A stretch of 6,267 nucleotides of DNA from NCBI GenBank assembly GCA_009703975.1, contig WLFB01000085.1, positions 1 to 6,267 of the forward strand, given 5' to 3'. This DNA is from Actinomycetota bacterium. Its GTDB lineage: Bacteria > Actinomycetota > Acidimicrobiia > Acidimicrobiales > Ilumatobacteraceae. Position numbers and translations under genes: made by a program. The notes below the pieces were generated by a model. It did no database searches, had not been told where the DNA came from, and saw nothing but the letters and a program-made list of their open reading frames with translations. Positions 1 through 5,564 of this stretch are shown here, one piece after another (the stretch's first letter is position 1; every line of letters begins with the position of its first letter).

Positions 1-258
1 CTCTTGAGTAGTTGGCTCTTTGACTTTGATAACCATTTGTTGAGACCAGGCGTCGCCAGCAGTCGGCACAATCGTTGCCCCCGCGGCGGAGAAGTGAGCG
101 TCTTCAATTGATGCACCAAGACCTGCTCCAGTCTCGACGAATACTTCAACTCCCGCACGCTCAAATTCGCGAACTCCATCAGGGGTAATCGCAACTCGAC
201 CCTCTGAAGTTTTGGTCTCTTTGGGAACTCCCAAGGTTTTGATTTTTGCTGTATTCAT
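1..258 (-). CDS. ald: Alanine dehydrogenase, N-terminal part (runs off left edge)
   Basis: Reading the minus strand from the ATG at 258-256 gives 86 codons open to the window edge. The protein begins MNTAKIKTLGVPKETKTSEG and continues through RVAITPDGV, VEVFVETGAG and MVIKVKEP. These are the hallmark N-terminal blocks of alanine dehydrogenase, which catalyses NAD-dependent interconversion of L-alanine with pyruvate and ammonia in the cytoplasm. The family is about 370 residues, so roughly three quarters is missing here, including the Rossmann NAD-binding domain. The related PntA subunit of NAD(P) transhydrogenase shares this fold, but the KVKEP block and the G-V-P-K-E start favour Ald. No clear Shine-Dalgarno precedes the ATG. 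A TAGGCT hexamer (minus strand, 278-273) lies 14 nt upstream and could be a -10 box giving a very short leader. The gene is divergent from the transporter operon. Confidence 0.88.
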   Translation of the reverse strand, partial: MNTAKIKTLGVPKETKTSEGRVAITPDGVREFERAGVEVFVETGAGLGASIEDAHFSAAGATIVPTAGDAWSQQMVIKVKEPTTQE

Positions 259-333
259 CTATTTATATGTCTAGCCTATTTATGACTTGGATTCGGAAAA
301 AGAAAGTTACATATGTCATGCTTGGAGATGTAA

Positions 334-376
334 GAATTAATTATTAGGCGAACCATACAAATTCGTAAATTAATTC
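334..376. repeat. 9-bp inverted repeat GAATTAATT...AATTAATTC upstream of the transporter operon
   Basis: GAATTAATT (334-342) and its exact reverse complement AATTAATTC (368-376) are separated by 25 bp. The AATTAATT core is itself palindromic, so the element is also two direct copies of one site 33 bp apart, close to three helical turns. That spacing suits a dimeric repressor or activator bound at two sites, but AT-rich sequence gives such matches by chance. It lies 32 bp upstream of the ATPase start codon. Confidence 0.35.
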
Positions 377-397
377 GGCATTGTCACTAATTGTTTT

Positions 398-404
398 GGG
401 GGTG
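398..404 (+). promoter_or_regulatory. Shine-Dalgarno-like site GGGGGTG before the TTG start of the ATPase gene
   Basis: GGGGGTG resembles the GGAGGTG core and lies 4 nt before the TTG at 409. An in-frame TAG at 406-408 directly precedes the TTG, so no upstream start is possible. No ATG or GTG follows before the first conserved ABC residues. Together these fix TTG 409 as the start. Confidence 0.6.
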
Positions 405-408
405 TTAG

Positions 409-1518
409 TTGAATAGCGAGCGCGGATCGGTTGAACTTCTAAATGTCACCAAACGTTACGGTGATGTGGTTGCAGTCAATTCACTAAACTTAGAAATTAA
501 GTCTGGCGAGTTTCTCTCTTTGCTTGGTCCGAGCGGATGTGGCAAAACCACGACTTTGCGAATGTTGGCAGGTTTTGAACAACCAGACGAAGGATTTGTG
601 CGGATCAGTGGAGAGTATGTGCAAGGGGTTCCTCCCTATAAGCGCGATGTTAATACCGTGTTTCAGCACTATGCATTGTTTCCACATATGAGTGTTGCTG
701 AGAATGTTGCATATGGATTAAAGCAAAAAGGTGTTGCAAAGTCTGAGATTGGTACGAAGGTAATTGAAGCACTTGACATGGTGCAGATGTCAAAATTGGC
801 AGGACGTCGACCCCGACAACTCTCTGGTGGTCAGCAACAAAGAGTTGCAGTAGCGCGTGCGTTAATTAATCGTCCAAGTATTTTGTTGCTTGATGAACCG
901 CTAGGCGCACTCGACCGAAAACTGCGCGAAGAAATGCAGATTGAACTAAAACTTCTCCAAAGCCGTCTTGGGATCACGTTTATCTTCGTGACTCACGATC
1001 AAGAAGAAGCAATGTCAATGTCTGACCGAATCGCAATCATGCTTGACGGACATGTTGAGCAGCTTGGAGATCCAGAAACCGTTTACGAGCGTCCGACCTC
1101 GGCGTTCGTAGCTGGGTTTGTTGGTCGAAACAATTTCTGGCGTGGTGTGGCGACAGCTAATGGCGCGAAAGCTACCGACGGAACTGTATTTGTTGCGACA
1201 CGACCCGAAGAAACAGTGCCGGCAGGGCAAGACGCGCTTGCTGCTGTAAGGCCTGAGACGATCAACTTGTCGGCGACCAAGCCGAGTTCGGATACCAATT
1301 TCGTGAGTGCGCGAGTTGCTGGCGTGTCGCATTTCGGGGATGTATTGCAATATGTTGTGACGGCTGGGACTCGCGACTTGTTGGTGCAAGTGAGTCGCAC
1401 CGATCCGTCTCGATTTGCTGTTGGTGAATCAGTCTGGTGCACCTGGGCCGCTGAAGATGTCTATTTGTTCTCGGCACGACAGGCAGATCTTGTGCTTGCA
1501 GGCACGCCTAATGCTTGA
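409..1518 (+). CDS. potA: PotA-like ATP-binding subunit of a spermidine/putrescine-type ABC importer
   Basis: This 369-residue cytoplasmic ATPase would power import through the membrane subunit encoded downstream. All nucleotide-binding motifs are intact: Walker A GPSGCGKTT (40-48), Q-loop Q86 in VFQHYALFPH, signature LSGGQQQR (138-145), Walker B ILLLDEP (158-164), D-loop GALD (166-169) and switch His196 in FVTHDQEEA. The region after about 240 has the layout of a TOBE_2 regulatory domain (AAVRPETINL near 276-286), typical of the PotA/MalK/UgpC type. Length is normal for PotA. The PotD-like and fused PotB-PotC genes that follow identify the transporter class; the ATPase alone would also fit other TOBE-type importers such as ferric or thiosulfate systems. 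The start is a TTG, supported by the adjacent SD-like site. A gap of 84 bp separates it from the binding-protein gene. Confidence 0.9.
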   Translation: MNSERGSVELLNVTKRYGDVVAVNSLNLEIKSGEFLSLLGPSGCGKTTTLRMLAGFEQPDEGFVRISGEYVQGVPPYKRDVNTVFQHYALFPHMSVAENVAYGLKQKGVAKSEIGTKVIEALDMVQMSKLAGRRPRQLSGGQQQRVAVARALINRPSILLLDEPLGALDRKLREEMQIELKLLQSRLGITFIFVTHDQEEAMSMSDRIAIMLDGHVEQLGDPETVYERPTSAFVAGFVGRNNFWRGVATANGAKATDGTVFVATRPEETVPAGQDALAAVRPETINLSATKPSSDTNFVSARVAGVSHFGDVLQYVVTAGTRDLLVQVSRTDPSRFAVGESVWCTWAAEDVYLFSARQADLVLAGTPNA

Positions 1519-1536
1519 GCGTCTGAGTATTATTTC

Positions 1537-1562
1537 AATATCTAGTATTTGAATATCTAGTA
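1537..1562 (+). repeat. Tandem 11-bp direct repeat AATATCTAGTA, period 15 bp
   Basis: AATATCTAGTA occurs at 1537-1547 and again at 1552-1562, separated by 4 bp, in the gap between the ATPase and the binding-protein genes. TTCAA (1534-1538) and TTGAA (1549-1553) also form a 5-bp inverted pair around the first copy. The arrangement could be a regulator site or remnant of a short tandem duplication. I cannot assign a protein. Confidence 0.5.
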
Positions 1563-1569
1563 GGTCATT

Positions 1570-1584
1570 ATTTGTTTAACAAAT
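1570..1584. promoter_or_regulatory. Perfect 15-nt palindrome ATTTGTTTAACAAAT just before the binding-protein RBS
   Basis: Seven-base arms ATTTGTT and AACAAAT flank a single central T, ending 5 nt before the Shine-Dalgarno sequence. With a one-base centre it cannot form a normal RNA hairpin, so a DNA operator is the more natural reading. Its position within the operon, after the ATPase gene, would allow the highly expressed binding protein to be controlled separately. No -35/-10 pair is convincing here. Confidence 0.35.
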
Positions 1585-1589
1585 CAATC

Positions 1590-1596
1590 AAAGGAG
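1590..1596 (+). promoter_or_regulatory. Strong Shine-Dalgarno AAAGGAG for the binding-protein gene
   Basis: AAAGGAG ends 6 nt before the ATG at 1603. It is the best conventional RBS among the three transporter genes, which fits the usual need for more binding protein than ATPase or permease. Confidence 0.8.
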
Positions 1597-1602
1597 ATAG
1601 CA

Positions 1603-2856
1603 ATGAGCAATGAAAAGAAACAATTGAAGATGTTGGCGCCAGAAGGTTTTCGCGAGAAAATTTCGCGACGCGCTTTTCTTCAAGGCGGCACTGCAGTTGC
1701 TGGTTTTGCTTTGATTGCAGCCGCATGTGGTGGCTCAGATAGTGCAACCGAAACTTCAACTGCCGACACAGCTGCGAGCGATGCGGCAAGCACCGAGGGC
1801 CTTGCCTCAGGTGAGTGGAGCAGAGTTATCAATCAGGCAAGTGGCACGCTGGCGATGTACACATGGGGTGACTACAACGACCCAGAACTCGTCGGTGCAC
1901 TCGCTGCATCAACGCTTAACGTTTCGATGAAGGTTGACTATTACGCGAGCAATGAAGACCTAATCACAAAACTTGCAGCCAGTGGCGGCAGTAGCGGTTT
2001 TGACATCGTTGTTCCTACTGGACCATATATTCCTCAAATGATTGAAAAGGGATTGATCCAAAAACTTGACAAGTCATTGATTCCAAATATGGTCAACGTC
2101 GATCCGAATTATCTTGCACAAGATTGGGACCCAACAAATGACTACTCAGTTTGTAAGAACTGGGGCACGACTGGGTACTTTTATGACACCACAAAAATTT
2201 CAAAAGAACTGACAACTTGGCAAGACTTCATTGATACTTGTATGGGTGAAGCAAGCGGCAACTGTTCAGTGATTGACGCAGCGCCAAACTATTGTGGCAT
2301 GTGGTTCTGGGCAAATAAAATTAACTGGAATACCGAAACACCTGCAGACCTTGATGCTTGTGAAAAATTTTTAGTTGAAGAGTTCGCACAACATATCAAG
2401 GCATTTGATAGTTACCCTTCGACGAAACTTGCTGAAGGCGCGTATTCGATTGCAATGGCATGGAACGGCGACGCACGTCAGGCTTATGTGCGCATTGAAG
2501 AAGCTGGTGGAAACCCAAGCGACTGGAAGTGGGTACTAGGAACACCAAACACAGAACTTTGGATGGACAATTACTGTGTTGCAGCTGGCGCACCAAATGC
2601 TGAGGCCGCACACGCCTGGATCAACTGGGATTTGATTCCAGAGATTTCAATTAAAGATCTTAGCTATCACGGCTATCACACAGGAATGAAAAATATGTCG
2701 CAACTAATTTCTGACGTCGCACCAGATTTAGTTAATGGTGACATGATTTTCTTCGGTGATGAGCAAGTTGCGACAATGCAGACACAAGTGATCACACCTG
2801 CACTTGATCGTTTGATTGACATCTTGAATAAATCCAAAGCGAAAGCCGGAGGCTGA
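1603..2856 (+). CDS. potD: PotD/PotF-like solute-binding lipoprotein, Tat-exported
   Basis: This 417-residue protein would capture substrate outside the membrane and deliver it to the permease. The N-terminus carries a twin-arginine motif SRRAFLQ (21-27), a hydrophobic stretch (31-40) and a likely lipidated Cys42 (LIAAACGG), followed by a Ser/Thr/Ala-rich linker to about residue 70. The mature part follows the PotD pattern: MYTWGDY (85-91) for the ligand-binding W-T-E-Y block, KNWGTTGYFYD (185-195), AWNGD (286-290), WMDN (320-323) and YHGYHTGMKNM (355-365). By remembered alignment W88, Y91, W287, W320 and D322 correspond to E. coli PotD W34, Y37, W229, W255 and D257, which contact spermidine. 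That supports a polyamine or similar cationic ligand, though the exact substrate is unproven. Six further cysteines (184, 213, 221, 231, 253, 325) are unusual and could form disulfides. The stop is 6 bp before the permease start. Confidence 0.88.
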   Translation: MSNEKKQLKMLAPEGFREKISRRAFLQGGTAVAGFALIAAACGGSDSATETSTADTAASDAASTEGLASGEWSRVINQASGTLAMYTWGDYNDPELVGALAASTLNVSMKVDYYASNEDLITKLAASGGSSGFDIVVPTGPYIPQMIEKGLIQKLDKSLIPNMVNVDPNYLAQDWDPTNDYSVCKNWGTTGYFYDTTKISKELTTWQDFIDTCMGEASGNCSVIDAAPNYCGMWFWANKINWNTETPADLDACEKFLVEEFAQHIKAFDSYPSTKLAEGAYSIAMAWNGDARQAYVRIEEAGGNPSDWKWVLGTPNTELWMDNYCVAAGAPNAEAAHAWINWDLIPEISIKDLSYHGYHTGMKNMSQLISDVAPDLVNGDMIFFGDEQVATMQTQVITPALDRLIDILNKSKAKAGG

Positions 2857-2862
2857 TTTGGT

Positions 2863-4896
2863 GTGACCGTATCGGTCGCTTCATTTTTACGCAGGAGATG
2901 GCGAGGGCCTAAATATCTTCTCGCCATCCCTGCGATCATTTGGTATCTAGTTTTTTTCGCTGCACCAATTGCGTTTATCGTTCTTTATTCGTTCGGTACT
3001 AAAGATTCATCAAAACTTGTACCAGTAGATCTAGGCAGTCTTTCAACTAAAAGCTATTCGGCAGTATTTGATGAGACGTTTTTTAAGACCTTTCGTGCGA
3101 CCTTGCGTATCTCGGTTCTAGCGACTTTTTTATGTGTTTTGATTGGGTTGCCAGTTGCATATTTTGCGGCATTCAAAGTTGCCGAAAAATGGAAAGCCGT
3201 AATTCTCGCTGCTGTCGTAGTACCAAGTTTTACTAGTTTCTTGATTCGTACTGTCGCGTGGCGTATTCCACTTGCGCCCAATGGTACGTTTTCAAAGTGG
3301 CTCGTTGGAATGGGTTGGATTTCAGATAACGGTATTCAAATTCTTGAAACTCCAATGGCAGTACAAATCGCAATTGTTTATAATTATCTAGGTTTCATGA
3401 TCCTGCCGCTATTTGTTGCGCTTGACCGAATTGATGTTCGCATGCGAGAGGCGAGTAAAGATCTTGGTGCGGGCAGAATTGCAACATTTTTTGGTGTCAC
3501 GTTGCCACTTGCTGGCCCAGGCATAGTGGCCGGTGTGCTACTTACGTTTATCCCTATGTGTGGTGATTATGTCACTGCAACAGTGTTGGGCGGCGCTAAA
3601 GGAAACATGATTGGGGCAATGATCGCATCGCAATTCAGTGGTGCGCAGAACTGGCCACTGGGTTCGGCAATGGCGATCTTGATGATCGCTGCTGTGCTGC
3701 TGGTGCTAATAGTTGGCTTTGTTATAACTTGGCTTGCGCCCCGAGTCGCAATGTTGATGTCTCCAATAATTCAATTTGTAAGGCGATCAATTCATGAGCG
3801 ATCAGTTGCCCGTAGACAAATAGTAGAGCAAGAGTTTCGTAAGAAGTTTGAAGCGCTACCAAAAGTATTGTCTGCATGGACTGTTTTGGTTTTGGTATTT
3901 CTGTTTATTCCAATATTGCTTGTGTTCCTTCATTCATTTAACTACGGTGGCTCGTTCACGATTTGGTCAGGAAGAGCAAGTACAAAATGGTGGGGAGAAC
4001 TGTTTAATGGCGGCGTGATGGTCGCATTACTAATTCGATTCGCCGTTGTTATATTCGCGGCGCTGATTTTTGTTCGCATCAACCGACAACGAGAAAGATT
4101 CTCAAAGAGAGTTCTGTCACTTGTTATGCCATTGTCGTTTGTGTTTGCGGTGATTCTCAATGGGTTGATAACAGAGTGGTATCGCACGATTTTCGACTTC
4201 GCGGGTATCGGCGATTCAATTCGAAATTCGTTCATCGCTGCGTTCGGCGCCACCGTAATTGCGGTACTAATCGGAGGCATGTCAGGTGTTGCCTTGGCGC
4301 GAAGACCGGGTAACTGGACAAAGTTTTTTATGGCGACTGTATTTTTGATCTTGGTAACGCCTGAAATTATGGATGCAATCGCTCTTGCTACTTGGTTTCC
4401 ACGAATCAAAGCGATTCCTCTTGTTGGCATCATTTTTACAAATGGTTGGGGTCCATTTAATGGGGGTATAAATAAGTTGTGGGTAGGTCAGTCTTTGTAT
4501 GCAAGTGCGGTCGTTACATTGATCGTTCGCGCCAGACTTTCAGGAATTGATGAATCGCTTGAAGAAGCCGCAGCTGATCTTGGCGCACCACCGGGCCGCG
4601 CTTTTCGCCAAATTACATTGCCACTTATTGCGTCGGCAATGGTTGCTGGTGCTTTATTGTCTTTTGCACTTTGTCTCGACAACGCAGTGATTTCAACTTT
4701 GATCAGTGAAGCTGGGTCAACTACCTTTCCAGTTGCATTGCTTGGCGCCACTCGAAGCACAATTAAGCCGTTCTGGGGAGTAGGTGCAGTGTTGTTGTTT
4801 GTTGTAACGCTTAGCGCTCTATGGTTCTTGGCTGTGATTTTACGACGCGGTGGAGATTCGGCGAGCAAGATCGCCGCCACATTTACCGGTTCGTGA
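2863..4896 (+). CDS. potBC: Fused PotB-PotC permease of the spermidine/putrescine-type ABC importer
   Basis: One 677-residue chain contains two permease modules that are usually separate proteins of about 280 residues. The PotB-like half (about 1-300) has membrane segments near 19-41, 81-103, 111-131, 166-189, 215-235 and 266-290, with the ATPase-contacting EAA loop at 196-219 (EASKDLGAG...LPLAGPG). A basic, charged linker (about 305-335) leads to the PotC-like half, starting with a segment at 338-357 and carrying a second EAA loop at 568-590 (EAAADLGAP...LPLIA). Two EAA loops mean this chain alone can form the full channel. The second half is longer than E. coli PotC: about 60 extra residues with two hydrophobic segments (387-405, 417-435) lie between its first segment and the next core segment (455-478). 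The start is GTG 2863, with CGGAGG at 2847-2852, overlapping the end of the binding-protein gene, as its SD. Confidence 0.88.
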   Translation: MTVSVASFLRRRWRGPKYLLAIPAIIWYLVFFAAPIAFIVLYSFGTKDSSKLVPVDLGSLSTKSYSAVFDETFFKTFRATLRISVLATFLCVLIGLPVAYFAAFKVAEKWKAVILAAVVVPSFTSFLIRTVAWRIPLAPNGTFSKWLVGMGWISDNGIQILETPMAVQIAIVYNYLGFMILPLFVALDRIDVRMREASKDLGAGRIATFFGVTLPLAGPGIVAGVLLTFIPMCGDYVTATVLGGAKGNMIGAMIASQFSGAQNWPLGSAMAILMIAAVLLVLIVGFVITWLAPRVAMLMSPIIQFVRRSIHERSVARRQIVEQEFRKKFEALPKVLSAWTVLVLVFLFIPILLVFLHSFNYGGSFTIWSGRASTKWWGELFNGGVMVALLIRFAVVIFAALIFVRINRQRERFSKRVLSLVMPLSFVFAVILNGLITEWYRTIFDFAGIGDSIRNSFIAAFGATVIAVLIGGMSGVALARRPGNWTKFFMATVFLILVTPEIMDAIALATWFPRIKAIPLVGIIFTNGWGPFNGGINKLWVGQSLYASAVVTLIVRARLSGIDESLEEAAADLGAPPGRAFRQITLPLIASAMVAGALLSFALCLDNAVISTLISEAGSTTFPVALLGATRSTIKPFWGVGAVLLFVVTLSALWFLAVILRRGGDSASKIAATFTGS

Positions 4897-4927
4897 ACCA
4901 TCAACGATTTGCATTCGTTCATTGGTT
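4896..4927 (+). terminator. Imperfect hairpin after the permease gene; weak terminator or processing stem
   Basis: AACCA (4896-4900) pairs with TGGTT (4923-4927) and AACGA (4903-4907) with TCGTT (4915-4919), giving two 5-bp stems, an asymmetric 2x3 internal loop and a 7-nt apical loop. It begins at the last base of the permease stop codon. The downstream bases TGTAATTTAAG lack a proper T-run, so efficient intrinsic termination is doubtful. It could stabilise or delimit the transporter mRNA, or partly separate it from the J-domain gene. Confidence 0.3.
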
Positions 4928-4933
4928 GTAATT

Positions 4934-4951
4934 TAAGTAGGTGAAAATATT
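4934..4951 (+). promoter_or_regulatory. Near-consensus Shine-Dalgarno and ATT start codon of the J-domain gene
   Basis: TAAGTAGGTGA (4934-4944) matches the complement of the 16S rRNA 3' end, TAAGGAGGTGA, at 10 of 11 positions. Seven nucleotides lie between the last G of the GGAGG-equivalent (4941) and the ATT at 4949-4951, which is an optimal distance. The frame is closed upstream by TAA at 4934-4936. No ATG, GTG or TTG occurs in frame until ATG 5024, which lies inside the J domain. GTG 4941 is in another frame and lies inside the SD itself. Confidence 0.65.
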
Positions 4952-5545
4952 TCAAATCACTATGAGATTCTCGGCGTTAAATCATCTGCATCAAGAAAAG
5001 AGATTCGTGCCGCACATCGAGCGATGGTGCGCAAACTTCATCCAGACGCAAACGGGCTAGGCACAGCAAATTTTTCGTTGGCTCTTGCTGCGGTCAGCGA
5101 AGCATGGAGTGTTCTTGGTAATCCGACTAGTCGTCGCTTGTACGACGAGTCACTGACTGCGAAATCAAGATACCGGCAGGCGCCTAATCCAAAAAAACAG
5201 AATACTGTTGAATTCGCTGATGAGCCCGAATTTGAAATACCACTAGTAGTTGTTAGAGCAAAGATTCCTTGGCGATTTATGTTGTCGCTCGTAGCGGTTG
5301 GTGCGCTTTTGATTTTGTTTCTGCAATCAACTGCATCACCGAGCATTCCGCAAGGGCCGGACTCGTTGATAAATAGTGGTTCATGTGTGGCGTTTGACTC
5401 AACTCAAGCGGTGTACGAGGTCTCTTGTGATGGCCCAAATGACGGAGTGGTCAGGCAGTTGATTGGTTTTGACAAGACTTGTTCAAGTGACACATTTGGT
5501 TATCGAGATCGTCAAGGAATGGGAATCGCATGTCTAGAACCCTGA
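4949..5545 (+). CDS. Membrane-anchored J-domain (DnaJ-like) protein with Cys-containing external domain; ATT start
   Basis: With the ATT start the product is 198 residues and begins (M)SNHYEILGVKSS, a textbook J-domain opening. The J domain spans about 4-68: helix II KEIRAAHRAMVRKL (17-30), the essential HPD motif at 31-33, and helix III FSLALAAVSEAWSVLGNP followed by RRLYDES. J domains stimulate the ATPase of Hsp70 (DnaK). A polar linker, a single membrane segment (about 108-126) and an external tail with Cys146, 160, 178 and 195 follow. Positive residues before the membrane segment predict a cytoplasmic J domain. The tail pattern (GSCVAF...VYEVSCDGPNDGVV...C...GIACLE) vaguely recalls actinobacterial 'septum formation' type domains; this is only a resemblance. 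The glycine-rich and zinc-finger domains of true DnaJ are absent. Starting at ATG 5024 would remove helix I and most of helix II. A missing or altered base in the assembly is the main alternative to a true ATT start. Confidence 0.8.
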   Translation: MSNHYEILGVKSSASRKEIRAAHRAMVRKLHPDANGLGTANFSLALAAVSEAWSVLGNPTSRRLYDESLTAKSRYRQAPNPKKQNTVEFADEPEFEIPLVVVRAKIPWRFMLSLVAVGALLILFLQSTASPSIPQGPDSLINSGSCVAFDSTQAVYEVSCDGPNDGVVRQLIGFDKTCSSDTFGYRDRQGMGIACLEP

Positions 5546-5564
5546 TGCGGTCTATTGTTTAGGC

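Larger units (their letters stand above)
259..408. promoter_or_regulatory. Divergent intergenic region between ald and the polyamine-type ABC operon
   Basis: This AT-rich 150-bp gap must hold the promoters for both the leftward ald gene and the rightward transporter operon. I see no convincing -35/-10 pair for the rightward promoter. TAAATT at 366-371 is a possible -10 without a good -35. Leftward, TAGGCT (278-273, minus strand) is a possible -10. Other symmetry elements are the 8-bp palindrome ACATATGT at 309-316, a TTACAT/ATGTAA pair at 307-312 and 328-333, and the longer inverted repeat listed separately. The promoter role comes from the divergent gene layout, not from a recognised promoter sequence. 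Confidence 0.55.

Noticed and set aside
1..258. PntA (NAD(P) transhydrogenase alpha subunit) as the identity of the left-edge gene
   Set aside because: It shares the N-terminal fold, but the visible blocks, especially KVKEP and GVPKETK-x-x-E-x-R-V-A, fit alanine dehydrogenase better. The missing C-terminal part would settle it.
3942..4433. Open frame of 163 codons on the minus strand, antisense to the permease gene
   Set aside because: Its product shows no recognisable motifs and it lies wholly inside a gene with clear EAA loops and membrane segments. Similar long antisense frames occur at 4488-4955 and 1015-1442, again opposite well-supported genes.
4941..4943. GTG as start of the J-domain gene
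   Set aside because: It is in a different frame from the J domain and lies within the Shine-Dalgarno match. It would need a -1 frameshift or one extra A in the following A-run, so it remains only as a sequencing-error alternative.
5024..5026. ATG as start of the J-domain gene
   Set aside because: It would remove helix I and most of helix II although both are perfectly encoded just upstream in the same frame, and it has no SD at a proper distance.
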